Numbered from the stretch's first letter, positions 51,414 to 63,820 are shown. The stretch: DNA of 64,000 nt from Bacteroidota bacterium (GCA_023417815.1 JAEZEI010000051.1:1-64000), one strand, 5' to 3'. A program made the numbers and translations. The notes: a model not told the origin generated them from the letters alone.

Positions 51414-54400
51414 ATGAAAAATTTTGTGCTGACGCTATCAGCGACATTCCTTTTCCTACTAAATGGATTGGCACAGGACCGCGTTATCAGCGGCCGGGTT
51501 ACAGATGAAAATGGACAACCCGTTCCAAGAGCCTCCGTACAGGTAAAAGATTCTAACCTGGGTACAGCAACCCAGGCCGATGGTACATTCACCATCACAG
51601 TTCCCGAATCTGCAAGAACACTTGTTATCTCTTCAGTGGATATGACACCAGTGGAAGTGAGCACAACTGCAAGCAGTTTCAACATTACACTAACCACAAT
51701 GCCACGCAGTTTAACAGACGTGGTGATCAACGTTCCTTACGGTACTATTAAGAAGAGTGCCTTTACAGGTTCTGAGAACACCATCACTTCTGCAACGATC
51801 CAGAAACAACAGGTAACTTCTGTTACCCGTGCTATCGAAGGTCTTGTTCCGGGTATCATTGCTACCAATGGTGGCGGTGCTCCAGGTACAGGTGCCAGCG
51901 TTATCGTTCGTGGTGTGGGTTCAGTAAATGCAACCAGCGAACCGCTTTACGTATTGAACGGCGTTCCTTACGATGGTTCTATTGCTGCATTGAACAATGA
52001 TGACATTGAGTCGGTGACCGTACTTAAGGATGCTGCTGCGGCTGCATTGTATGGTTCAAGGGCTGCTAACGGTGTTATCATGATCACCACCAAGAAAGGT
52101 CGTCGAGGCCGCCCGGTTACAAGCCTTACCTTCCGTAAAGGTTATTTAACCCGCGGTATTCCTGAATATGACAGGATCGGCGCAGCGGAATACTATGAGC
52201 TTTTCTGGGAAGCATACCGTAATGGATATGTTTACGGACAGGGACAATCTGCTGCCCAGGCAGGAGTGAACGCATCGAACGTTCTTACAAGTGCGAACGG
52301 TCTTGTATATAATGCATACAATGTTCCGGGCGACCAGCTTGTAGATCCGGTAACCGGGAAACTAAATCCGAATGCACAACTTCTATGGAATGATTCATGG
52401 GAAGATGCATTATTCAATGTTGCTCCAAGAACAAATGTTACTTTCAGCGTATCAGGAGCTTCAGAAAATACAGATTACTATTTATCTGCAGGTTACCTTG
52501 ATGAAGAAGGTATCATGAATAACTCCGGATACAGGAGGTTCAATACCCGCCTTAACCTGAATGCAAAGGCTACGAGCTGGCTGAATACAGGTATTAACCT
52601 GGATGGTGCTATCGCGAAAAGAAGCGATGTACTTGCCGGCGGGTCTTTTACAAGTAATCCTTTCTATTATACCCGTACAATGGGCCCGATCTATCCTATC
52701 TACCAGCGCAACCTTACCACAGGTGCAATGGTACTGGATGATGCAGGAAACCCTGTACTTGACTGGGGAACCGGTGCCCAGATGGGTGCGCGTCCTTATG
52801 CGAGCGGTTCTAACCTGGTAGGTTCTCTTGAACTGGATGACCGTTCAAGGAATATCTTCAACGGAAACGTAAACACTTTCGCTGAGATCAAGTTCCTGAA
52901 GAACTTCTCCCTGAAAGGGACTTTCGGCCTGAACTATATCGATCAGCAGATCACCACATACCAGAACAACCAGTTCGGTGATGCTGCAACAGTAGGTGGA
53001 CGTTCCACCAAACAGTTTGCAAGGCAATACAGCTTTACAGCGAACGAGATCCTGACCTACTCAAAAGAATTCGGAGACCACAATCTTCGTGTACTCGCAG
53101 GTCATGAGAATTACAAACTGAAAGCTAACCAGATAAATGCAACCCAGGAAGGTTTCCTTTTCCCTGGACAAACCGAACTTGATAACGGTTCTACTCCTAA
53201 CGGACCTCCAAGTTCATCAGAAGATAACCACACCATTGAAAGTTATCTTGCCAACCTGAACTATGATTACAAAGGAAGGTATCTTCTATCCGGTAGCTTC
53301 AGAACTGATGGATCTTCCCGTTTTGCAAAAGATGTTCGCTGGGGCAAGTTCTACTCTGTAGGTCTGGGCTGGAGGCTCAGCCAGGAGAATTTCATGCAGC
53401 AGTATGGATGGCTTAACGACCTGAAACTGCGCGCCAGCTATGGTGAACAGGGTAATGAAGACATCGGCCTCCTTTACCAGTACAGGTATTATTATTATTC
53501 TGATGGTCTGGGTGGATACACTCCAGGTCAGTTCCCTAACCCGGAACTGGAATGGGAAAAGAATGCGACAACCAACGTTGGTCTTGATTTCGCCGTATTC
53601 AATAACAGGCTGACTGGTACCATCGAATGGTTCAACAGGGTTTCTGATAACTTATTATTCCAGGTGCCGCTTCCTCCATCATCCGGTTCAGGAGCTTCAG
53701 TTTGGGATAATATCGGAACCATGAAGAACTATGGCTGGGAACTTCAGCTTGGCTATAACCCGATCATGAAAAAGAACTTTAACTGGAGAGTTGATCTTAA
53801 TATGACCACATTCAAGAACAAGATCACCAAGCTTCCGCCAAACCAGGCTAAGAATGGTATCATCTCCGGTACCAAGAAACTTATGGAAGGCGGTGGTATC
53901 TTCGATTTCTGGCTGCCTGAATTTGCAGGTGTTGACGCTTCTACGGGTGAAGCCCTGTTCTATCGTGATATACTTGTAAATGGCGAACCTACCGGTGAAA
54001 GAACGATCACTAACGTTTATTCACAGGCTACACGTTACAAGCATGGTTCTGCACTTCCTGATTTCTCAGGCGGTCTTACCAACTCTTTCAACTTTAAAGG
54101 TTTTGACCTAAGCATCCTTACAACCTTCGCTTACGGTGGTTTGTTCTATGATGGAAACTATGCAGGTTTAATGCATATGGGTTCTGCAGGTAATGCATGG
54201 CATACCGATATCCGTAACAGGTGGCAGAAGCCAGGTGATGTGACCAACGTTCCAAGACTGCAGAATGCAGTTGACAACAACTACGGCCAGTCTTCAAGGT
54301 GGCTTGTAGATGGTTCATACCTGAACATCAAAAACATCACACTTAGCTATACATTACCAAAGAATGTTTCAAGCAGGCTTTACCTTAACGGAGCGCAGGT

Positions 54401-54539
54401 TTTCGTGAATGTGGACAATGCGTTCCTGTTCACTGCGAAAAAAGGAATGGATCCTCAAAGAGCCATCAATGGTACGTCTGATGCGAGCTATGTGCCTTTC
54501 CGCACGGTTAGCTTCGGATTTAATGTTAACTTACAATAA
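51414..54539 (+). CDS. SusC/RagA-family TonB-linked outer-membrane transporter
   Basis: 1041 residues from ATG 51414. Signal peptide MKNFVLTLSATFLFLLNGLA, carboxypeptidase-like domain at about 20-105 (VISGRVTDENGQPVPRASVQ), plug with NGVPYDGSIAALNNDDIESV and TVLKDAAAAALYGSRAANGV, which is the hallmark of SusC proteins, then a large barrel to VSFGFNVNLQ. It transports bound substrates (glycans or peptides) together with the SusD partner encoded directly downstream. Confidence 0.95.
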   Translation: MKNFVLTLSATFLFLLNGLAQDRVISGRVTDENGQPVPRASVQVKDSNLGTATQADGTFTITVPESARTLVISSVDMTPVEVSTTASSFNITLTTMPRSLTDVVINVPYGTIKKSAFTGSENTITSATIQKQQVTSVTRAIEGLVPGIIATNGGGAPGTGASVIVRGVGSVNATSEPLYVLNGVPYDGSIAALNNDDIESVTVLKDAAAAALYGSRAANGVIMITTKKGRRGRPVTSLTFRKGYLTRGIPEYDRIGAAEYYELFWEAYRNGYVYGQGQSAAQAGVNASNVLTSANGLVYNAYNVPGDQLVDPVTGKLNPNAQLLWNDSWEDALFNVAPRTNVTFSVSGASENTDYYLSAGYLDEEGIMNNSGYRRFNTRLNLNAKATSWLNTGINLDGAIAKRSDVLAGGSFTSNPFYYTRTMGPIYPIYQRNLTTGAMVLDDAGNPVLDWGTGAQMGARPYASGSNLVGSLELDDRSRNIFNGNVNTFAEIKFLKNFSLKGTFGLNYIDQQITTYQNNQFGDAATVGGRSTKQFARQYSFTANEILTYSKEFGDHNLRVLAGHENYKLKANQINATQEGFLFPGQTELDNGSTPNGPPSSSEDNHTIESYLANLNYDYKGRYLLSGSFRTDGSSRFAKDVRWGKFYSVGLGWRLSQENFMQQYGWLNDLKLRASYGEQGNEDIGLLYQYRYYYYSDGLGGYTPGQFPNPELEWEKNATTNVGLDFAVFNNRLTGTIEWFNRVSDNLLFQVPLPPSSGSGASVWDNIGTMKNYGWELQLGYNPIMKKNFNWRVDLNMTTFKNKITKLPPNQAKNGIISGTKKLMEGGGIFDFWLPEFAGVDASTGEALFYRDILVNGEPTGERTITNVYSQATRYKHGSALPDFSGGLTNSFNFKGFDLSILTTFAYGGLFYDGNYAGLMHMGSAGNAWHTDIRNRWQKPGDVTNVPRLQNAVDNNYGQSSRWLVDGSYLNIKNITLSYTLPKNVSSRLYLNGAQVFVNVDNAFLFTAKKGMDPQRAINGTSDASYVPFRTVSFGFNVNLQ

Positions 54540-54557
54540 TCTTTAAAGTACAATAAA

Positions 54558-56045
54558 ATGAAAAAGCTACTTTATTCTGCTGCTCTTATGGCTCTCGTGG
54601 TTACGGGCTGCCGTAAAGAGTACCTGGAAACCGAGCCATCAAACGGTGTAACCGAACAGCAGATATTCAGCGATATATCAACGATCTATGCAACACTTGA
54701 TGGTGTTGTAAAGGAAAACTTCGCTTACGGTGTTGGCGCCACTGCCACCCGCCACGATGCATTCGGTCAGAAAGCATACGACCTGTCAATGGACCTCATG
54801 GGCAATGATATGGTCGTTCACGCCCAGGGTTATGGCTGGTTCAACAGTGCATATAACCTGACTGAATTCCTGTCTGCGAACGCAAACAGGCAGTCTGACC
54901 TGGCATGGTATATCTATTATGATATGATCGGGCAGGCCAACAAGATCCTCACAAACCTTCCGGGCCTGATCGCTTCTCAATCTGTTAAGGATGCGATCGA
55001 AGGAGAGGTTAAAGGTATCAGGGCATATTGCTACTACTACCTGATCAACCTGTTCCAGCAAACCTATAAGGGTCATGAAAACAGTCCTGGTGTTCCGCTT
55101 TACACTGAACCGGCCACCGAAGGAAAGCCTCGTGGTACGGTACAGCAGGTTTATGATCAGATCCTTTCGGATCTTACTGATGCAGAATCTCTGTTAGAAG
55201 GTAAGCCAAGGGTTAGCAAAGCAAATATCGACGTATCAACCGTTCGGGCATTCCGCGCAAGGGTTGCTTTGATCATGGAAGACTGGGCTACTGCAGCTAC
55301 CAAAGCAAATGCAGCACGCCAGGGATATGGTTTGATGACACCTGTTGAATATGCAACAAGAGGGTCTTTCGCCACGCTTTCAAATACCGAAGCGATCTGG
55401 GGTGCTACCATCCCGTCTGCAGAAGCTACCATCCTTGCGAGCTTTTGGTCGCACATGGACGTTGGAGTAGGTGGTTATGCTCGTCTTGGTCCACAACAGA
55501 AAAAGATCACTAAGGAGCTTTATGATATGATACCGGCAGGCGATGTTCGCAAGACCGTTTTCATTGCTCCGGGAACAGGAGTTGCTCCGTTTGTTGATTA
55601 TACCCAGAACAAACTTACTGTGCCAAACACAGCAAGTTGGGAAGGAGATTATATCTATGTTCGTTCTGCTGAAATGTACCTGATAGAAGCTGAGGCTCTT
55701 GCACGCCAGGGCGGACAGGATGCTGCAGCACGTTCGGTGCTTGAACAACTGGTTCAAACCCGTTACCCAGCTTATTCTGCCGGTTCACTTACAGGTGGGG
55801 CGCTTATCAGTGAGATCCTGCTGCAAAGGAGGATCGAACTATGGGGTGAAGGTTTCTCCCTGATCGATATAAAGAGGCTTAACCAGGGATTGAACAGGCC
55901 AACAGGCCCGGGCAACCATGGCTCGCCAAACTTCGAAGCAGGCGTTTACACAACAGGTCCGGCTGATCCGAGGTTCCTTATGAGGATCCCTCTAAGGGAA
56001 CTTGATAACAACCCTACCCTGACTGCCGCAGACCAGAACCCATAA
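54558..56045 (+). CDS. SusD/RagB-family lipoprotein
   Basis: 495 residues. Leader MKKLLYSAALMALVVTGCRK has a lipobox at C18. The fold has TPR-like helices; seen are VKGIRAYCYYYLINLFQQTY, YDQILSDLTDAESLLEG, YVRSAEMYLIEAEALARQGG and LLQRRIELWGEGFSLIDIKR, all classical SusD motifs. It caps the SusC transporter on the outside and captures the substrate. Starts 18 bases after susC. No glycosidase gene is seen nearby, so the ligand (glycan, peptide or other) cannot be inferred. Confidence 0.95.
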   Translation: MKKLLYSAALMALVVTGCRKEYLETEPSNGVTEQQIFSDISTIYATLDGVVKENFAYGVGATATRHDAFGQKAYDLSMDLMGNDMVVHAQGYGWFNSAYNLTEFLSANANRQSDLAWYIYYDMIGQANKILTNLPGLIASQSVKDAIEGEVKGIRAYCYYYLINLFQQTYKGHENSPGVPLYTEPATEGKPRGTVQQVYDQILSDLTDAESLLEGKPRVSKANIDVSTVRAFRARVALIMEDWATAATKANAARQGYGLMTPVEYATRGSFATLSNTEAIWGATIPSAEATILASFWSHMDVGVGGYARLGPQQKKITKELYDMIPAGDVRKTVFIAPGTGVAPFVDYTQNKLTVPNTASWEGDYIYVRSAEMYLIEAEALARQGGQDAAARSVLEQLVQTRYPAYSAGSLTGGALISEILLQRRIELWGEGFSLIDIKRLNQGLNRPTGPGNHGSPNFEAGVYTTGPADPRFLMRIPLRELDNNPTLTAADQNP

Positions 56046-56066
56046 CTAAAACTGAAAAACTGAACA

Positions 56067-56981
56067 ATGAAAAAGTTTTTAAATAATAAGATCGTTGCTT
56101 TTGCTGCTGCTTCAGCGCTTTTGCTGACTGCCTGCAAAAAGAACAACTTCGTTGTAGACCAGGATGCAGTGATTCCTGATTCCTACGCAAAGTTCAATAC
56201 GATCATGCCAAACGATACTATCGGTACTTACATGGTAACAAGCGCCAACAATGTATTTAAAGTACCAGTTGGTGTAACCAATGTTTCCAACCAGGACAGA
56301 ACGGTGAATTTCTCCTATTCTTCTAACAATGCTACAATGGGAATAGAGTACACCGCTCCAACATCTCTGACCATTCCTGCAGGGAAGGCAATTGATTCCC
56401 TGGTGATCCAGGGTAGTTATGCCGCATTGGGTGCAAATGATATCGATACAGTGAAGATCACTATTGAATCAAACGACCAGATCGGGGCTTCAACCTATAA
56501 AAGAAATTACTACGTAGTGATGCGCAGGTTCTGCGATGAAACCCAGATCGACGTGAATGTATTTGCAGGCATTTTCAATAATACTATTGAAGTACTTGCA
56601 AATGCCACCACAGGCGCCGGAACTCCTTATGGTCCTTATACCACAGAGGTTTCCAGCATAACCATGACGGGTGCTACCACTGCCAGGATCGCCGTTGAGA
56701 ACATCTTCGATGACGGCTGGGGTGCTGTGCAGTTTGACCTTGACTGGACAAACCCGAATGATCGCCAGGTAAGGGTAATAGCTCAGAATGCGATCCCCGG
56801 AAGCGATGCCGGAACACTAAACGGCACCTATGCTGGTATCCCGGTTGCGATCAGGCCTCATGCTAATGGCCAGGTTGGTACTTTCTCAGTTTGCGATAAC
56901 AGGTTGGTTTTGATCTCCCAGCTGGGTGTAAGCGGAGTGGGTTGGTTCTCAAATATATACCGCGTTACCCTAAACAGGTAA
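56067..56981 (+). CDS. Third lipoprotein of the SusCD operon (DUF4843/Calx-beta-like)
   Basis: 304 residues. Leader KIVAFAAASALLLTACKKNN has a lipobox at C23. The mature protein begins with an Ig-like beta domain (FKVPVGVTNVSNQDRTVNFS, TIPAGKAIDSLVIQGSY) and has a C-terminal beta part (SITMTGATTARIAVENIFDD). The type occurs after SusD in many loci as a surface substrate-binding (SusE-like) lipoprotein. It starts 21 bases after susD and is followed by a strong terminator at 57003. Confidence 0.8.
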   Translation: MKKFLNNKIVAFAAASALLLTACKKNNFVVDQDAVIPDSYAKFNTIMPNDTIGTYMVTSANNVFKVPVGVTNVSNQDRTVNFSYSSNNATMGIEYTAPTSLTIPAGKAIDSLVIQGSYAALGANDIDTVKITIESNDQIGASTYKRNYYVVMRRFCDETQIDVNVFAGIFNNTIEVLANATTGAGTPYGPYTTEVSSITMTGATTARIAVENIFDDGWGAVQFDLDWTNPNDRQVRVIAQNAIPGSDAGTLNGTYAGIPVAIRPHANGQVGTFSVCDNRLVLISQLGVSGVGWFSNIYRVTLNR

Positions 56982-57002
56982 TAAATAATGCTTTCTAAAA
57001 AT

Positions 57003-57028
57003 GCCGCATCAATTGGTGCGGCTTTTTT
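57003..57028 (+). terminator. Rho-independent terminator of the SusCD operon
   Basis: GCCGCA and TGCGGC stems enclose TCAATTGG, followed by TTTTTT; the stem sits 22 bases after the lipoprotein stop. Confidence 0.82.
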
Positions 57029-57037
57029 ATTTCCAGG

Positions 57038-57090
57038 TTGTGACACAAACTTTGTGACATTTTAAAAGTCACTAAATTTATGTCACAAAA
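57038..57090. promoter_or_regulatory. Inverted repeats (TTGTGACA/TGTCACAA) upstream of XRE gene
   Basis: TTTGTGACAT at 57051-57060 and its exact complement ATGTCACAAA at 57080-57089 form a 10-bp dyad 19 bases apart; another TTGTGACA lies at 57038-57045. The position, 10 bases ahead of an XRE regulator, suggests an autoregulatory operator. Confidence 0.6.
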
Positions 57091-57099
57091 CATTGATCT

Positions 57100-57603
57100 A
57101 TGACAGAGCCCTCCTTAAAGCAGGTTAGAACCTATTTGGGATTAGACCAGAAAGAAATGGCTGTTCTGCTCGGGATATCGCGCACTTATATCGCTATGGC
57201 AGAATCGAAAAGGAGATTATTACCTGCAAAACACATGTTGCTGCTCACAGCAATTTTCCAGGTAATAGAGGACAAGCGTAAACAGTTAAGTAAAGAAGAT
57301 GATTTTTTGAGACAGGAGGAGAATAAGAGGGAGGAACTGATTAAAAGGAGTTTATTAAGAAAAAAGGATGAAATAGTGTTTGCGAAGAATGATCTCAAAT
57401 TATTACAGGAAATGCAATCGAGGATCAGCGAGATAAATGGCCTGGTGCCGACTATAGAAGAGTTAATTCCTGGAAAAGGATCTTCTATTTTATTATCCAA
57501 AATGAATAAACATAAAAAGAAGTACAGTCAATCCAGGCGATTATTCCTTGAATTAAAGATCAAGGCGCTGGAAGCGGAACTTGAATTCCTTCAAAGCCAA
57601 TAA
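57100..57603 (+). CDS. XRE-family HTH regulator with coiled-coil tail
   Basis: 167 residues. HTH at about 5-60: VRTYLGLDQKEMAVLLGISR, TYIAMAESKRRLLPAKHMLL. The C-terminal two thirds are charged and helical with coiled-coil character (KQLSKEDDFLRQEENKREEL and SRRLFLELKIKALEAELEFL), probably for dimerisation. Probably binds the dyad at 57051-57089 upstream of its own gene. Convergent with the TlpA-like gene 19 bases away. Confidence 0.85.
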   Translation: MTEPSLKQVRTYLGLDQKEMAVLLGISRTYIAMAESKRRLLPAKHMLLLTAIFQVIEDKRKQLSKEDDFLRQEENKREELIKRSLLRKKDEIVFAKNDLKLLQEMQSRISEINGLVPTIEELIPGKGSSILLSKMNKHKKKYSQSRRLFLELKIKALEAELEFLQSQ

Positions 57604-57622
57604 ATTCTATTGTAAATAGTTC

Positions 57623-58750
57623 CTACTTCAGTACTTCCTGCAGCTTTGTTATCAGTCCTTCTTCCCTTAAGCCTGTGGCGATGATCTTCCCGGTTGGATC
57701 AAGTAAGACATTATAGGGAATGCCGTCGAAGCCATAGAGTCCCACGGCGGCGCTGTTCCAGAACTGGAGATCGCTGATCTGCTTCCAGGTAAGTTTATCA
57801 TCCTGTATGGCTTTTAGCCAGCGCGATTTGTCTTCGTCGAGCGATACGCCCAGGATGGTAAAGTTCTTATCCTTAAACATATTGTAAGCGCGCACCAGGT
57901 TTGGATTTTCCCTTCTGCATGGCCCGCACCAGCTTGCCCAGAAATCTACGAGCACATACTGGCCTCTTAATTGGGAAAGCGAGAAAGTTTTTCCTTCCGT
58001 ATCGTTCATGGTAATTTCAGGAGCCATATCGCCGATACCAGGAGCTTTTCCAGGAGCAGGTTTGGAGATGAAATCGTTGTACATCTTCACGATCTCTGCA
58101 ACGCCCTTGTGTTCCGGAAAGCGCTTTGTGAGGTTAGGCACTATCGCGGAAAGTTCTGAAGGGTCAATACCTTCGGTATAGCCAAGGGCAAACATGGCAA
58201 CCACCGGGTTGGAAACTGTATCGATATATTTTTTGATGTAGTTATTATAATCTTTACTCATTCCCTGCAGCCTTAAGGCTTCGGCATTTATCACGCTGTC
58301 GTTATTGGGCACAGTCTTCAGGTTCTCGATCTTCACCTGGGCCTCTTCTGCTTCCTTTCTTTTTGAATCCAGCGTCATAAGAAAGTTCTTCAAAAGCCGG
58401 TTGGCGGGTGTGTTGAAATCAGGCCCGGCAAGTCCTTTATCATTAAGATCAGCAGTAAAACGGATCTCTTTTCCATCATTAATGAAAATATACCCGCCGT
58501 CTACGTTCTGCATCCGGATCCTGTACAGTCCCTGTTCTGGTGCGGTGGACGAAACGGTAAATTTTCCATTTTCTAACCTCCCGGTGTCAAGGAGCTGGGG
58601 TTGCTGCTCTGAAAAGAAAAGCTGTTCGAGGTAAATATCCTGGTCTGCGGCATTTTTGATCTCACCGGATAATTCAAACTGGCCTTTGGGCTCCTTATCG
58701 GCGCAGCCCATCCAGAAAAATGCAATCGCGATTACCAGTAATTTCTTCAT
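57623..58750 (-). CDS. TlpA-like thiol-disulfide oxidoreductase with DUF4369 domain
   Basis: 375 residues from the ATG at 58750, which opens a lipobox leader (MKKLLVIAIAFFWMGCADKE). A DUF4369 beta domain spans about 25-110, then a linker, and a thioredoxin domain with the active site WASWCGPCRREN at about 260-272. Related ResA/TlpA proteins reduce periplasmic disulfides, for example in cytochrome maturation. The full-length WCGPC motif indicates activity. A TAATTTTG element lies 14 bases upstream of the ATG on the minus strand. Confidence 0.9.
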   Translation of the reverse strand: MKKLLVIAIAFFWMGCADKEPKGQFELSGEIKNAADQDIYLEQLFFSEQQPQLLDTGRLENGKFTVSSTAPEQGLYRIRMQNVDGGYIFINDGKEIRFTADLNDKGLAGPDFNTPANRLLKNFLMTLDSKRKEAEEAQVKIENLKTVPNNDSVINAEALRLQGMSKDYNNYIKKYIDTVSNPVVAMFALGYTEGIDPSELSAIVPNLTKRFPEHKGVAEIVKMYNDFISKPAPGKAPGIGDMAPEITMNDTEGKTFSLSQLRGQYVLVDFWASWCGPCRRENPNLVRAYNMFKDKNFTILGVSLDEDKSRWLKAIQDDKLTWKQISDLQFWNSAAVGLYGFDGIPYNVLLDPTGKIIATGLREEGLITKLQEVLK

Positions 58751-58764
58751 GTTAATGGTTTGGG

Positions 58765-58772
58765 CAAAATTA
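58765..58772 (-). promoter_or_regulatory. -7 promoter element for the TlpA-like gene
   Basis: TAATTTTG on the minus strand fits TANNTTTG and lies 15 bases before the ATG. No TTTG at the expected upstream distance, so only the -7 element is supported. Confidence 0.4.
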
Positions 58773-58805
58773 AGAAGATATGAAGAGAGTGGAGGTACCG
58801 GCCGA

Positions 58806-58836
58806 ATAAGAAAAAGGCTGCCGTAGGGCAGCCTTT
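58806..58836 (-). terminator. Rho-independent terminator of the PDZ-protein gene
   Basis: AAAGGCTGCC and GGCAGCCTTT form a 10-bp stem with a GTAG loop (minus CTAC), followed on the minus strand by TTCTTATTC. It is about 20 bases past the PDZ-gene stop. Confidence 0.85.
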
Positions 58837-58856
58837 CATTTTCATGGCTATTACTA

Positions 58857-59897
58857 TTACAGGTTCGTGGTCTTAAGATCTTTCGGGATCTTAATTTCAA
58901 ATGTCATTGCCTTGTTATCGCGCAGTGCAGAAACAGAGTAATTCGATTTTTCATCATTATCGCTGATCACCTCGCGAGCTTCATCAGTATTCTTAACCTT
59001 CTTACCGGCAATTTCCGTAATGATATCTCCTTCCTTAATTCCCGCCTTGGCGGCTGCTGATTCGTCATCAACACCCAAAACTTTCACGCCTTTCTCATTT
59101 TCAGTATCCTGGATCCTCAGGCCAAGCCTGCTTTTGCGGAATGCCATCCTGAAATCAAAATTTCCGTTTTCATGAAGATTTTCAAGAGCCATACCCTGCA
59201 ACTCCTTAAGTTTATGAAGTTCTGCAAGGTCTTTCGAAAATACTTTTACATCAGGCACAGCAGGGATATCGAAAGAGCGGTAAACACCATCGGGACTGGT
59301 CATAGCGAAAGACATATTCTTACGTGCTTCCAGCTTTGCTGTTGCCTTAGCATTTTTGCCATTGCGTTTATAATGTACCGTTACTTCCTTTCCTTCTTTT
59401 TCCTTGTTAACCGCATCAAACAATTCCTGTGGAGTGTTTACAGTGGTATTTTCAAATTTTGTGATGATATCCCCTTCCTTAAGACCCGCCTTTTCAGCCG
59501 GGCTTCCTTCAGTTACATCAACCACAGTAAGGCCTTTGTCAGTTTTGTCGGTTGAAACTCCCAGCAAAACCTTGCTGTTATTATTGAATCCCCATGCCCT
59601 TACCTCTGGTGCAAGATGGCCCATCCTGTCCAGCACCTTAAAGTGATCACCTTCGCGAACGATGATGTTCCTTTTCTTTACCGATACATTATCATCCTTA
59701 AATTCGGAAAGTGGCTTACCGTTCACGGTAATATTGTCGCCATCGATTACAATGGTCATTTTCATTTCGTCGTCCCCTGTGCTGCGGATGACGATCTCCT
59801 CGGTTTCCTTCTTGGTTGCCTTTCCTGGCTGAGCAATTACCTTATAGCTAAATGCTGAAAGGAACCATGAAAGGAAAAAAACACTGATCTGCTTCAT
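58857..59897 (-). CDS. Secreted protein with two PDZ domains
   Basis: 346 residues. Signal peptide MKQISVFFLSWFLSAFSYKV (cleavage near AQP), a beta-rich lead segment at about 30-105, PDZ1 at about 110-200 (GVSTDKTDKGLTVVDVTEGS, AEKAGLKEGDIITKFENTTV) and PDZ2 at about 255-340 (KGVKVLGVDDESAAAKAGIK). PDZ domains bind peptide tails; without a protease domain the protein is an adaptor. It has its own terminator. The divergent side faces alaS on the same strand, about 110 bases away. Confidence 0.85.
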   Translation of the reverse strand: MKQISVFFLSWFLSAFSYKVIAQPGKATKKETEEIVIRSTGDDEMKMTIVIDGDNITVNGKPLSEFKDDNVSVKKRNIIVREGDHFKVLDRMGHLAPEVRAWGFNNNSKVLLGVSTDKTDKGLTVVDVTEGSPAEKAGLKEGDIITKFENTTVNTPQELFDAVNKEKEGKEVTVHYKRNGKNAKATAKLEARKNMSFAMTSPDGVYRSFDIPAVPDVKVFSKDLAELHKLKELQGMALENLHENGNFDFRMAFRKSRLGLRIQDTENEKGVKVLGVDDESAAAKAGIKEGDIITEIAGKKVKNTDEAREVISDNDEKSNYSVSALRDNKAMTFEIKIPKDLKTTNL

Positions 59898-60005
59898 ATT
59901 TCTTCAATTTTATGTACGAAAGGTTTAGTACATCAAAAGTAGGGGCATTTCGTGAAATACGAAACCTTTCGCAAATAATTTTTCAAATTTTTAGAAGAAC
60001 GGTAA

Positions 60006-62681
<2,676 letters not shown>

Positions 62682-62720
62682 AACCGGATGTTGTTGTGAC
62701 GATTTTTTAATTTAAGGGTC

Positions 62721-62728
62721 TATATTTG
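62721..62728 (+). promoter_or_regulatory. -7 promoter element for the M23 peptidase gene
   Basis: TATATTTG on the plus strand fits TANNTTTG. An upstream TTG at about 24 bases (TTGTGAC) is slightly beyond the normal spacing. The start codon is 110 bases downstream. Confidence 0.4.
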
Positions 62729-62837
62729 TACGCTTTGCTCAGCGAGCTTCAAAGGTAATAAATCGGCCTTAGAGTCAGTTTCTGATATAGCCGGGGCTTC
62801 ATAATTCTGGAGCATTCATCCGGCAGCCAATACCATC

Positions 62838-63812
62838 ATGAAAAAAATAAAATATTTCTATAATACCCATACCCTTCGTTACGAGAAACTGATAACACCG
62901 TTAAGGGTTAAGTTGCTGAGAATTTTCGGTTTTTTATCTGCACTTGTGGTAAGCTCAATGGTGGTGATCTACCTGTACGACCGCTTCTTTCCCAAACCCC
63001 AGGAATTGCAGGCAAAGAGAAGGTATGAACTGCTGCGCGATAACTACAGGTCGCTGCAGGAAAGGGTAAAGGCTATGGAAGGCCAGGTGGCAAGCCTGGA
63101 AAAGCGGGATAACGAGGTTTACAGGTCAATTTTTGAAGCCAACCCGCTACCAGACAGCGCCAGGGCGAAACTAATAGAGCAGGAGAAAGAGTTGGCGAAG
63201 GTGAGCAAAATTGAAGAGGATGAATTTGGTGCTGATATCGCCAGGCAGCTTACGAGCCTTTCATCCAGAGTTTCCGTTCAGTTCCAGAGTTATGAGCATA
63301 TAGCAAAGCTGATAAAGAACCAGGATGCCAAGCTGGCAAGTATTCCTGCAATTCAGCCGGTCAGCAATAAAGATCTAAGTAGGGTAGCAAGCGGTTATGG
63401 TGTGAGGATCGACCCGGTTTACGGAACTCCCAAGATGCATAGGGGACTTGATTTCACAGCGCCACAGGGCACCCCGATATATGCTACGGGTGATGGCAAG
63501 GTATCCCAGGCCATTCGCCAGGAAGGAGGATATGGCAACCATGTGAAGATCAATCATGGTTATGGATACGAAACACTGTATGCTCATATGGTGCGGATAA
63601 AGGTCCGGCCGGGGCAGCGGGTAAAGAGAGGTGAGATCATCGGCTGGGTCGGAAACACCGGGAAGAGCACAGGGCCTCATTGTCATTACGAAGTACATGT
63701 AAACGGAAATGATGTGAACCCGGTCCACTTCTTCTTCAACGACCTGAACGCGGAGCAATATGACCGTATCCTGAAACTGGCCTCCACAGGCAGTGCAAAA
63801 AGTTTTGATTAA
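62838..63812 (+). CDS. M23-family (LytM/NlpD-type) metallopeptidase
   Basis: 324 residues. A membrane helix at about 28-49 (LRIFGFLSALVVSSMVVIYL), then a coiled-coil stretch at about 60-175 (NYRSLQERVKAMEGQVASLE) and the M23 domain at about 190-305: MHRGLDFTAPQGTPIYATGD (H, D), GYETLYAHM (H) and GPHCHYEVHVNG (HxH). It cuts peptidoglycan cross-bridges, or regulates amidases, in the envelope; all zinc ligands are present, so catalysis is plausible. Confidence 0.93.
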   Translation: MKKIKYFYNTHTLRYEKLITPLRVKLLRIFGFLSALVVSSMVVIYLYDRFFPKPQELQAKRRYELLRDNYRSLQERVKAMEGQVASLEKRDNEVYRSIFEANPLPDSARAKLIEQEKELAKVSKIEEDEFGADIARQLTSLSSRVSVQFQSYEHIAKLIKNQDAKLASIPAIQPVSNKDLSRVASGYGVRIDPVYGTPKMHRGLDFTAPQGTPIYATGDGKVSQAIRQEGGYGNHVKINHGYGYETLYAHMVRIKVRPGQRVKRGEIIGWVGNTGKSTGPHCHYEVHVNGNDVNPVHFFFNDLNAEQYDRILKLASTGSAKSFD

Positions 63813-63820
63813 CTTTAAAT

